A DNA stretch of 33,066 bases from NCBI GenBank assembly GCA_031081675.1, contig JAVHLZ010000002.1:1-33066 (forward strand), read 5' to 3'. The position numbers and the translations under genes were made by a program. This DNA comes from Armatimonadota bacterium. Its GTDB lineage: Bacteria; Sysuimicrobiota; Sysuimicrobiia; Sysuimicrobiales; Kaftiobacteriaceae. The notes beneath the pieces were generated by a model. That model was not told where the DNA came from. It worked only from the letters and a program-made list of their open reading frames with translations, and made no database searches. Shown in pieces: positions 1-7,067 of the stretch (its first letter is position 1; every line of letters starts with the position of its first letter).

Positions 1-2
1 CT

Positions 3-395
3 CTAGAATGGGACGTCGTCGTCGCCCTCGGCGGCAGGAGGCTCCGCCTCCGTCGCCACCGCCTCCGCCCCGGGAGCCTTGCGGTCCAGGAAGCGCACGG
101 CGTCGGCCACCACCTCGGCGACCTTGCGCTTCTGCCCGTCCTGAGTCTCGTAAGACCGGATCTGCAGGCGACCCTCCACCGCCACCAGCCGCCCCTTGCT
201 GAGGTGCTGGCTCACCTGCTCGGCCAGCCGCCGCCAGGCCACCACGTCGATGAAGTCGGTGCCGCGCTCGCCCTGCTGGTTGACGAACGGCCGGTCCACG
301 GCCAGGGTGAAGCTGGCCACCGGCTGCCCGCTGGGGACGTAGCGCAGCTCCGGGTCACGGGTCAGCCGACCGATGAGAATGATGCGGTTGTACAC
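3..395 (-). CDS. ssb: Single-stranded DNA-binding protein SSB
   Basis: SSB coats single-stranded DNA during replication, recombination and repair and recruits partners through its acidic C-terminal tip. The 130-residue product starts MYNRIILIGRLTRDPELRY, the usual opening of the OB fold, and contains FIDVVAWRRLAEQV and KGRLVAVEGRLQIRSYE, both typical of the family. It ends in the acidic tip DDDVPF. The start is GTG and the stop TAG lies at 3-5, so the gene is complete. It begins 6 bases after the rpsF stop, which gives the standard rpsF-ssb order; rpsR, normally next, would lie beyond the window edge. The linker is short and rich in Ala and Glu. Identity is secure. Confidence 0.97.
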   Translation of the reverse strand: MYNRIILIGRLTRDPELRYVPSGQPVASFTLAVDRPFVNQQGERGTDFIDVVAWRRLAEQVSQHLSKGRLVAVEGRLQIRSYETQDGQKRKVAEVVADAVRFLDRKAPGAEAVATEAEPPAAEGDDDVPF

Positions 396-401
396 GCCTG
401 C

Positions 402-743
402 CTACGCCTCCGCCGGCTGGGCGGCCCGCGCGCCCGCCGCAGCCGCCTCGGGGACCTTGCCCACCGCGGCGGTGACCATGGCGCGCAGCACGTCCTCGGT
501 CAGCGCGACCGCCCGCTTGATCTCGGCCACCTTCTGCGGGTCCAGGGAGAAGCGGACGTGCACGTACACGCCCTCCCGGTACCGGCGGATGGGGTACGCC
601 ATCTTGCGCTTGCCCCAGACGTCGGTGGCCTCCACCTGCCCGCCGTGCTCCTGGATCCGCTGGGCGATGCGGTCCATCACCGCCCGCTGCGCATCCGGCT
701 CCAGGTCTGGCCGGATGATGTACACGAGGTCATAACTCTTCAC
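402..743 (-). CDS. rpsF: 30S ribosomal protein S6
   Basis: S6 binds the central domain of 16S rRNA together with S18. The 113-residue product has the family opening KSYDLVYIIRPDLEPDAQ and the core segments VWGKRKMAYPIRRYREGVYVH and ALTEDVLRAMVT, followed by an Ala-rich tail. I chose the GTG at 741-743 because a GGAGGA Shine-Dalgarno (749-754) sits 5 bases upstream. The frame stays open far upstream, but that extension is low-complexity and overlaps ychF. A promoter with a perfect TATAAT and a hairpin leader precede the gene, so it heads the rpsF-ssb-(rpsR) operon. Confidence 0.97.
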   Translation of the reverse strand: MKSYDLVYIIRPDLEPDAQRAVMDRIAQRIQEHGGQVEATDVWGKRKMAYPIRRYREGVYVHVRFSLDPQKVAEIKRAVALTEDVLRAMVTAAVGKVPEAAAAGARAAQPAEA

Positions 744-748
744 GCCGC

Positions 749-754
749 TCCTCC
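749..754 (-). promoter_or_regulatory. rpsF ribosome binding site
   Basis: GGAGGA on the minus strand lies 5 bases before a GTG codon. It fixes the rpsF start at 743 and excludes the much longer open frame that continues upstream. Confidence 0.8.
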
Positions 755-762
755 GGGAAGGC

Positions 763-782
763 GCCCCCGCCGGTGCAGGGGC
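763..782 (-). promoter_or_regulatory. rpsF leader hairpin, candidate S6:S18 autoregulatory element
   Basis: In the minus-strand leader GCCCCTGC pairs with GCGGGGGC, giving an 8-bp stem (one T-G pair) around the loop ACCG. Hairpins presenting a CCG trinucleotide in rpsF leaders are known in many bacteria as binding sites for the S6:S18 complex, which represses its own mRNA. What is seen is the hairpin, its CCG loop and its place between promoter and Shine-Dalgarno; the regulatory role is inference. Confidence 0.45.
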
Positions 783-797
783 TGTCTGAGCCAACCG

Positions 798-803
798 ATT
801 ATA
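798..803 (-). promoter_or_regulatory. rpsF promoter -10 box
   Basis: The minus strand reads TGCTATAAT, a perfect -10 hexamer with an extended TGn element. The region 17 bases upstream is GC-rich and has no good -35, which an extended -10 can offset. Predicted transcription starts near 790, giving a leader of about 45 bases before the rpsF GTG. Confidence 0.7.
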
Positions 804-806
804 GCA

Positions 807-823
807 CCCGCCCGGCGGGCGGG
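807..823 (-). terminator. GC-rich hairpin between ychF and the rpsF promoter
   Basis: CCCGCCC and GGGCGGG form a perfect 7-bp stem with a 3-base loop, immediately upstream of the rpsF -10 box and downstream of the ychF stop at 866. No T-run follows, so it is at best a weak intrinsic terminator. It could also hinder readthrough from ychF or affect promoter use. Confidence 0.35.
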
Positions 824-865
824 GGAATAGCCGCCCCGGCAGGGGACGCTGCGCGGGCCTCGCCG

Positions 866-1957
866 TCAGACCGCAAACCGGAACAGGATCACGTCCCCGT
901 CGCGCACCACGTAGGACCGGCCTTCCAGGCGCACCAGACCCCGCTCCCGCGCCGCCGGCAGAGACCCGGCGGCCACCAGTTCGTCCCAGCCCACCACCTC
1001 GGCGCGGATGAACCCCCGCTCCATGTCGGAGTGGATGCGCCCGGCCGCCTGCGGCGCGGTGGTCCCCGCCGGCACCGGCCAGGCCCGGACCTCGTGGGAG
1101 GCGGTGGTGAAGAACGTCACCAGCCCCAGCAGGCGGTAGGCCACCCGGACGAGCTGCTGGAGGCCCGGCTCCGTGACCCCGTACGCCGCCAGGACCTGCG
1201 CGGCCTCGTCGGCGGCCAGGGCGGCCGCCTCCATCTCCAGCCGCGCCGACAGGACCACCACCGGAGCCTCCTGCTCCTGGGCGTACCGCCGCACGGGGTC
1301 CGCGCTGGGAGCGTCGGGCAGGTCGTCGTCGGCCACGTTGGCCACATACACCACCGGCTTGGCGGTGAGCAGCCGCAGCGGCCGCAGGACCTCGTCCCGG
1401 CGGGGGTCGGGAGGCAGCCGCCGGATCGGCACGCCCCGCTGAAGGGCGTCCCGCACCTGCTCCAGCACCTCCGCGGCCGCACCCGCCGCCGGATCGCGCA
1501 GGCGCGCACGCGACCGCACCCTCTCCCACTCCCGCTCCACGGTGGCGAGGTCGGCCAGGGCCAGCTCCAGGTCCACGACCTCCAGGTCCCGCCGGGGATC
1601 CGGCGCGCCGTCCACGTGGGGGACGTCGGGGGCGGCAAAGCACCGCACCACGTGGGCCAGAGCGTCCACGTCGCGGATGTGGGCCAGGAACTGGTTGCCC
1701 AGACCCTCGCCACGGTGCGCGCCCCGCACCAGGCCCGCGATGTCCACCACCTCCACGGTGGCCGGCACCACCCGCGCGGGGCGCGTGACGGCCGCGATGG
1801 CTTCCAGCCGCGGGTCGGGCACCGGCACCACGCCGCGGTGGGGCTCGACGGTGGTGAACGGGTAGGGGGCCACGGCGACGGCGGCCCGCGTGAGGGCCAC
1901 AAAGAGGCTGGACTTGCCGGCGTTGGGCAGGCCCACCAGACCCACCGACAGGCCCAT
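866..1957 (-). CDS. ychF: Redox-regulated ATPase YchF (OBG-type)
   Basis: YchF is a universally conserved OBG-family P-loop NTPase that binds ribosomes and hydrolyses ATP rather than GTP. The 363-residue product has the P-loop GLPNAGKS at residues 9-16, the G3 segment DIAGLVRGAH from residue 72, and NVAD near residue 206 where GTPases carry NKxD, in line with ATP preference. The C-terminal TGS domain includes LVTFFTTASHEVRAWPV and IHSDMERGFIRAEV. Length matches the family (about 363-367). The ATG at 1957 gives the conserved N-terminus, although no clear Shine-Dalgarno precedes it. ychF just upstream of rpsF is the common Bacillota order. Confidence 0.97.
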   Translation of the reverse strand: MGLSVGLVGLPNAGKSSLFVALTRAAVAVAPYPFTTVEPHRGVVPVPDPRLEAIAAVTRPARVVPATVEVVDIAGLVRGAHRGEGLGNQFLAHIRDVDALAHVVRCFAAPDVPHVDGAPDPRRDLEVVDLELALADLATVEREWERVRSRARLRDPAAGAAAEVLEQVRDALQRGVPIRRLPPDPRRDEVLRPLRLLTAKPVVYVANVADDDLPDAPSADPVRRYAQEQEAPVVVLSARLEMEAAALAADEAAQVLAAYGVTEPGLQQLVRVAYRLLGLVTFFTTASHEVRAWPVPAGTTAPQAAGRIHSDMERGFIRAEVVGWDELVAAGSLPAARERGLVRLEGRSYVVRDGDVILFRFAV

Positions 1958-2003
1958 GGTCAGGGTGAGGGCATCCGCGGCCGGACGTCCGCCCGGGCCA
2001 CCC

Positions 2004-5000
2004 TCAGCCGCGCACCTGCCCGGCCGCGGGTCGGACCACGTGCACCCGGTTGCCTCCCGAGCGCTTGGCGCTGTACTGGGCGCGGTCCACGGCGTCCACC
2101 AGGCTGTCCACGGTGGCGCCGTCCTCGGGGCTGGCCGCCACCCCCACGCTGAGGGTCACCGGCGCAGGGGTCGTCCCGCCCAGCAGGAAGGGATAGGCCT
2201 CCACGGCCCGGCGCAGCCGCTCGGCGATCTCGGCCGCGGCCTCCTTGGTGGTGTTGGGCAGGACGATCATGAACTCGTCGCCGCCGTAGCGGGCCACGAT
2301 GTCCCCGGCCCGGCTGCCCCGGCGCAGCAGGTCCGCCACCACCCGCAGGACTTCGTCGCCGCGCTGGTGGCCGTAGGTGTCGTTGTAGCGCTTGAAGCTG
2401 TCGATCTCCAGCATGATCACCGCCAGGGGCTGGCCGTCCCGGCGGCAGCGCTCCAGGGTGCGCTCCAGGGTCTCGTGCAGGTAGCGGTGGTTGTACAGTT
2501 CGGTGAGGCCGTCGGTGATGGCCAGGTGCTTGGTGCGCTCGAACAGGCGCGCGTTCTCGATGGCGATGGTGGCGTAGCCCGCCAGGGCCGTGAGCACCCG
2601 CAGGTCCCTCTCGCCGAACGCCCCCCGGCGGGGGCTTTCCACGTTGAAGACGCCGATGACCCGCCCCTCGCTGATCAGCGGCACGGCAATCTCGCTGCGC
2701 ACCTGGTCGTTGACCCCGATGTACCGCGGGTCCCTGCGCACGTCGGCCACGATCTCGGGCTTGCCGGTGCGGGCCACCCACCCGGTGACTCCCTTGCCGG
2801 CCGGGATCCGGTAGCCGCGGGTGCCCGGCGCGTAGCCGTAGATGGCCTCCACCACCAGGTCGCCGCTGCGGTCGTCCAGCAGCAGGAGCGCCCCCTGCTC
2901 GTATCCGAAGGCCTGGCAGGTGACCTGCACCAGGCTGTTGAGGACTGCGTCCAGCTCCAGGCTGGCGCTGGTGGCCTTGGCGGCTTCATAGAGGACCGTG
3001 ATCTCGTCCCGGGCCCGCCGGGCTTCCTCGAACAGGGTCGCGTTGCGCAGCAGGATCCCCAGCTGGCCGGCCAGGGACTGCAGCAGGTCCACGTCGGCCT
3101 CGGTGAGGGCCTGGGCGGCGTCGGCCTCCACGTCCAGCACCCCCAGGACCCGCCCCTCCGCCTCGATGGGCACCGCCAGCTCGCTGCGCACGGCGGGGTC
3201 GGCCATGATGTAGTCCCGGTCGCGGGTGACGTCGGGCACCAGGACCGGTCGGCCGGTGCGGGCCGCCCGGCCCACAATCCCCTTGGTGATGTGGATCTTC
3301 TCGTGCACGTCGGGGTAGCCCACCTGGGCCTGCAGGATCAGGTACTCTCCGTCCAGCCGGTGGATGCTCACCCGCGAGTACCCGAAGGCCTGGGCCACCT
3401 CCTGCACGATCCGGCGGAACATGTCCGGCAGGTCCAGGGTGCCGGTCACCGTGGACAGGATGCGGTTGGTCAGGTCCACCTCGGCGGCCCGCCGCTCGGC
3501 CTGCTGCAGCAGGGCGATGTTCCTGACCGCGATGGCCGCCTGGTCGGCCAGGGCCTGGGCCAAACGCAGGTCCTCGGCGCTGTAGGGACGCACCCGGTTG
3601 TGGTACAGGGCCAGGACCCCCAGAAGGTCCCCCCGGTGCAGCAGCGGCAGGAAGGCCAGAGTCTTGATGGACCGCGACACCTCCTCCAGGGCCGACAGGC
3701 CGTCGCCCAGGATCTGCTCGCGGACGGCCCGCAGCCGGGGATCGGCGTCGGCGTCGAGGACCACCGTGGGCTCCCGGACGCTCAGGGGCAGGCCGCTCAC
3801 CGGCCCCCGGGCGCGGGCGGCGCCGCGCAGGGCCGCCACGTACTCGGCGGGCAGGCCGTGGGCGTGGATGTCCACGAGACCGCTCTGCTCGTTGCCCAGG
3901 AAGACGGCGCACCGGTCGGCGTCCAGGACCTGTCGGGCGCCGTCCATGATGGCCGCCACCACGTCGGCGAAGGTCCGGCTGGCCGCCACCGCGTTGGCGA
4001 CCCGCTGGAGGGTGGTCAGGCGGTCGAGGCTGCGCCGGGTGGCTTCGAACAGCCGGGCGTTGTCGATGGCGGTGGCGACCTGCGCGGCGATGGTCTCCAG
4101 CAGCCGGGCGTCGCCCCCGGTGTAGGCTCCCGGGGCGTCGCTGTGCACCGCCAGCAGGCCCACCGCCTGGTCCCCCCGCAGGACCGGCACCACCAGGGTG
4201 GAGAGCGGCCGCCCGCGCGGGCGGTCTCCGGGCAGCAGATCGGGCGCGTCGGCCGCCCCGGCGGACGCCGAGAGCAGTCGGGGGACGGCACCCGTCAGCA
4301 GGTCCCGGACCTGCGGCGTCAGCGGCACCATCCGGGGCGGCACCCGGCGCCCGCCGTCCACCACAAACTCGTAGGACAGGGCCGACCGCTCGTGGTCGTA
4401 GAGGGCCACGCAGAAGGCGTCGGCGGGCATCACGGCGGCCACGGCCTCGTACATCGAGCGGTACAGCTGCTCCAGGTCCAGGGTGACCGACGCCCGCCCG
4501 ATGCGCTCGACCACCTCCAGCTCCCGGCGAGCCTGCTCCCGCGCGGTGTGGAGCATCAGGATGTAGCCCGTCAGCAGCAGGGGGACCGTGAGGACCACCG
4601 CGCTCACCGGCAGGGCGTGCCCGTAGATGAGGGCCAGGACCAGCCCCAGGGTGGCGAAGGCCAGGTTGTTGACCGCCTCCCACGCCACGTTGACCCCGAA
4701 CACCTCCAGGAAGGCCACGCGGCGGGCGCGGCTCACCATCAGGCTGACCCCCGCGCTGCTGACCAGGATGTGGGCGGCCACGGCCGCGAAGAAGGCGCCG
4801 AAGAAAATCGGGTCCGCCCGCCCGGCGTACAGGGGACCGGGCGGCCATCCCACCCGGGGATCCAGGGCGGTGAAGGTGGCGCCGGACGCCAGCACCGCCA
4901 GGATCGACAGGCCGCTGATGAAGGCGGCGGTAGACAGCGGGCGGCGGTGCAGCACCCCGGTCCCCACGATCGCCCCCACAGCCATGGTGAGGGCTGCCGG

Positions 5001-5213
5001 CGCGGGGCCCAGGATCAGCAGGGCGGCGGCGGATACCGCCAGCCCGGCGGACTGGTACCCGCCGCGGGGCAGGGGCACCAGCAGCCACTCGGTGGCCACG
5101 GCCAGCAGTGCGAACGCGGCCAGCAGTTCCGGGGCCGGCAGCGGGCTGAACCGCAGCAGGCTCACCAGCGCCGCCCATCCGGCCAGTGCCACGGCCCAGG
5201 CGTAGAGATTCAT
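2004..5213 (-). CDS. Membrane-anchored four-GAF diguanylate cyclase
   Basis: Predicted c-di-GMP synthase of 1069 residues. Residues 1 to about 225 are hydrophobic, with several likely membrane spans. Four GAF modules follow (roughly 235-395, 400-565, 575-735, 745-900), then a GGDEF domain (about 905-1060). The last two GAFs are alike: both carry VGRAARTG or VTGWVARTG, then VRSELAVPI or VRSEIAVPL, suggesting tandem duplication. The catalytic motif GGDEF is intact at 977-981 and an inhibitory I-site RxxD (RAGD, 968-971) lies five residues before it. The metal-ligand motif reads LEIDSFKRYND where LDID is usual, an Asp-to-Glu change. The gene sits between a DUF951 gene and ychF. The ligand sensed is unknown. 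The Shine-Dalgarno is weak. Confidence 0.9.
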   Translation of the reverse strand: MNLYAWAVALAGWAALVSLLRFSPLPAPELLAAFALLAVATEWLLVPLPRGGYQSAGLAVSAAALLILGPAPAALTMAVGAIVGTGVLHRRPLSTAAFISGLSILAVLASGATFTALDPRVGWPPGPLYAGRADPIFFGAFFAAVAAHILVSSAGVSLMVSRARRVAFLEVFGVNVAWEAVNNLAFATLGLVLALIYGHALPVSAVVLTVPLLLTGYILMLHTAREQARRELEVVERIGRASVTLDLEQLYRSMYEAVAAVMPADAFCVALYDHERSALSYEFVVDGGRRVPPRMVPLTPQVRDLLTGAVPRLLSASAGAADAPDLLPGDRPRGRPLSTLVVPVLRGDQAVGLLAVHSDAPGAYTGGDARLLETIAAQVATAIDNARLFEATRRSLDRLTTLQRVANAVAASRTFADVVAAIMDGARQVLDADRCAVFLGNEQSGLVDIHAHGLPAEYVAALRGAARARGPVSGLPLSVREPTVVLDADADPRLRAVREQILGDGLSALEEVSRSIKTLAFLPLLHRGDLLGVLALYHNRVRPYSAEDLRLAQALADQAAIAVRNIALLQQAERRAAEVDLTNRILSTVTGTLDLPDMFRRIVQEVAQAFGYSRVSIHRLDGEYLILQAQVGYPDVHEKIHITKGIVGRAARTGRPVLVPDVTRDRDYIMADPAVRSELAVPIEAEGRVLGVLDVEADAAQALTEADVDLLQSLAGQLGILLRNATLFEEARRARDEITVLYEAAKATSASLELDAVLNSLVQVTCQAFGYEQGALLLLDDRSGDLVVEAIYGYAPGTRGYRIPAGKGVTGWVARTGKPEIVADVRRDPRYIGVNDQVRSEIAVPLISEGRVIGVFNVESPRRGAFGERDLRVLTALAGYATIAIENARLFERTKHLAITDGLTELYNHRYLHETLERTLERCRRDGQPLAVIMLEIDSFKRYNDTYGHQRGDEVLRVVADLLRRGSRAGDIVARYGGDEFMIVLPNTTKEAAAEIAERLRRAVEAYPFLLGGTTPAPVTLSVGVAASPEDGATVDSLVDAVDRAQYSAKRSGGNRVHVVRPAAGQVRG

Positions 5214-5246
5214 GTCATCCGACCCTGTGCCCCGCCCGCCCCGGGC

Positions 5247-5483
5247 TTACTCTCCGCCGGGGTCGGAGGAACGCTCGTCCCCGGCCTCTGCCTGGGGCCG
5301 GCTGATGAACCTGCGGATGCGCCGCTCCAGCCGGGCGCGCTCCATCAGCACGTAGCGCCCGCATCCCTGGCAGCGGATGCCCACGTCGGCCCCCAGACGC
5401 TCGATGGTCCAGCGGTCGCTCCCGCAGGGGTGGGCCTTGCGGGTCTGGATCACGTCGCCGATGTAGAGCTTGAGAACAGGCAT
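5247..5483 (-). CDS. DUF951 family small protein (YyzM-like)
   Basis: A 78-residue protein of DUF951, a family of unknown function known mainly from Bacillota. The N-terminal half shows the family pattern: LYIGDVIQTRKAHPCGSDRW, then IERLGADVGIRCQGCGRYV. Cys20, Cys38 and Cys41 with His18 could form a small zinc site. The C-terminal tail (RSSDPGGE) is unconserved. The ATG at 5483 gives the family start; the open frame upstream overlaps the neighbouring gene and was ignored. In Bacillus subtilis the homologue yyzM adjoins the ychF homologue yyaF; here the diguanylate cyclase gene stands between them. Function remains unknown. Confidence 0.85.
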   Translation of the reverse strand: MPVLKLYIGDVIQTRKAHPCGSDRWTIERLGADVGIRCQGCGRYVLMERARLERRIRRFISRPQAEAGDERSSDPGGE

Positions 5484-5518
5484 CTCCGGTCCGCCGGCAG
5501 GCGGGTCTTCCCCCTTCC

Positions 5519-7015
5519 CTACCGTACCAGGGTTTCCACCGGCGCGTAGTCGTCGGTGAGGACGGGGACGTCGTCCACACGGATCGGCCCCCGGTACAGG
5601 TCTCCCACCGCCTCCTCCCACCCGTCCACCGTCACACCGGGATCCGCGCGGGCCCGGGCGGCCCGGTCGCGCAGGTCCGCCGGACCGAGCCGCGGGCGGT
5701 CGGTGGCCACCAGGATGATGTTGCGCAGGGCTTCCCGGATGTCGAACCGGTCCCACTCCACGGGGAACACGTACACGGTCGGGAAGACCTCGGCCAGGGT
5801 CCGGTAGACCGCCCGGAACAGTCCGCTGCGGGGGCCATCCAGCGCCCCGATGACGTTGCTGGCCAGGACGCCTCCGGGCCGCAGGCGCGCCCGGGCCAAT
5901 GCGAAGAACTCACGGGTGGCGAGGTGGAAGGGGATGGTGTCGATCAGGTAGGCGTCCAGCAGGATGATGTCATAGCGCTCTGCGGAGCGGGCCACGAACA
6001 GCCGGCCGTCCTGGGCCAGCAGGCGCAGCCGGCCCCCGGCAGGCACGGCAAAGTAGCGGCGGGCCACCTGGATCACGGCGGGGTCGATCTCCACCACGTC
6101 GATGGTCATCCCCGGGTAGTCCTCGTAGTAGCGGGTGGGCACCGTACCGCCGCCCAGCCCGACCATCAGGACCCGGCGGGCATGGGGCGCGAACAGCACC
6201 GGCAGGTGCATGTAGTCGGCGTACGGGAACACCGTCCGCCGCGGGTTGCTCAGGTCCAGACCGCTCTGCCAGTAGTTGTCCAGCTTCAGGTAGCGGATGC
6301 CCCCCTCGTCGGTCACGGTGATGCGGTGGTAGACCGTGTCCTGGAGGTACTGCAGCCCCGCCGGCGCGGGCGCCGGACCGCGCACGGCCGGCACCCCCAG
6401 CAGCACCGCCGCCGCCAGGGCCGCTGATCCTGCCGCCACCACCCGGCGGGCCGCCAGCCAGATGGCCACGCCCAGCGCCAGCAGAACACCCCCCAGCCCG
6501 TGGACGATGGCGGGAACGGTCCACAGGTGCAGCACCACGAACGAGGCCAGCAGGCTGCCGGCGATGCTGCCGGCGGTGGAGACGGCGTACAGGGCGCCGG
6601 CCACTCCTCCCAGCGTGGCGGCGTCGCGCGCCCGCAGGCGGACGGCATACGGCGATGCCATCCCCATCACCACGCCCGGCGGGCCGAACAGGACCAGGCA
6701 GGCCACCAGGGGCCCTGCCCGCGGCCCGAGGTCTGCGGCCTCCACTGCATCCAGCACCCCCGGCGCCAGCAGGGGGATGGGGAAGACCAGGGCGCCCGCG
6801 GCGAACATGACCGCCGCAAAACCGGTGGTGGTGGGCCAGCGGTCCGCCACCCGCCCCCCCAGGGCGTACCCTGCGGCAAGGGCGGCCAGGAACGTCCCGA
6901 TCAGGCTGCCCCAGACGTAGATGGAGTTGCCGAAGGTGGGGGCCACGATCCGGCTGGCCAGGATCTCCAGGGCCAGCAGGACCGCGCCGCTGGTCAGGAC
7001 GCTCAGGGCGAGAAT
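5519..7015 (-). CDS. Membrane spermidine-synthase-like protein, probable ATT start
   Basis: Predicted membrane protein fused to a class I SAM-dependent, spermidine-synthase-like domain (498 residues from an ATT start). About six to seven hydrophobic helices fill the first 200 residues. The domain then shows YLKLDNYWQSG, the SAM loop VGLGGGTVP, the acidic VVEIDPAVIQVARRYF, and LLDAYLIDTIPFHLATREFF. The aminopropyltransferase signature DSTDP is not present, so polyamine synthesis is not assured. The first conventional start (GTG at 6946) would remove most of the conserved first helix (LALEILASR). The frame is open upstream, and an AGGAGG lies 6 bases before an ATT at 7013-7015. It follows clpB by about 50 bases in the same direction. 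Confidence 0.8.
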   Translation of the reverse strand: MLALSVLTSGAVLLALEILASRIVAPTFGNSIYVWGSLIGTFLAALAAGYALGGRVADRWPTTTGFAAVMFAAGALVFPIPLLAPGVLDAVEAADLGPRAGPLVACLVLFGPPGVVMGMASPYAVRLRARDAATLGGVAGALYAVSTAGSIAGSLLASFVVLHLWTVPAIVHGLGGVLLALGVAIWLAARRVVAAGSAALAAAVLLGVPAVRGPAPAPAGLQYLQDTVYHRITVTDEGGIRYLKLDNYWQSGLDLSNPRRTVFPYADYMHLPVLFAPHARRVLMVGLGGGTVPTRYYEDYPGMTIDVVEIDPAVIQVARRYFAVPAGGRLRLLAQDGRLFVARSAERYDIILLDAYLIDTIPFHLATREFFALARARLRPGGVLASNVIGALDGPRSGLFRAVYRTLAEVFPTVYVFPVEWDRFDIREALRNIILVATDRPRLGPADLRDRAARARADPGVTVDGWEEAVGDLYRGPIRVDDVPVLTDDYAPVETLVR

Positions 7016-7021
7016 GGGGAC

Positions 7022-7027
7022 CCTCCT
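7022..7027 (-). promoter_or_regulatory. Shine-Dalgarno supporting an ATT start
   Basis: AGGAGG on the minus strand lies 6 bases before ATT (7013-7015), the in-frame codon heading the conserved first helix of the spermidine-synthase-like protein. No ATG, GTG or TTG occurs in frame between the clpB stop and 6946. Confidence 0.6.
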
Positions 7028-7067
7028 CTGGGGGCTGCGCCCGGCCCTCCCCGCGGGGCCGCGCCGG

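Noticed and set aside
402-1643. 413-codon frame ending with rpsF as a fusion protein
   Set aside because: Only the last 113 codons have S6 homology; the upstream part overlaps ychF and the rpsF promoter, and a Shine-Dalgarno sits before the internal GTG.
1890-5549. Plus-strand open frame of over 1200 codons opposite the diguanylate cyclase
   Set aside because: It mirrors the codon pattern of the opposite-strand gene (His/Gly/Gln/Val-rich, no domain pattern), a common effect of high third-position GC. The minus strand encodes recognisable GAF and GGDEF domains.
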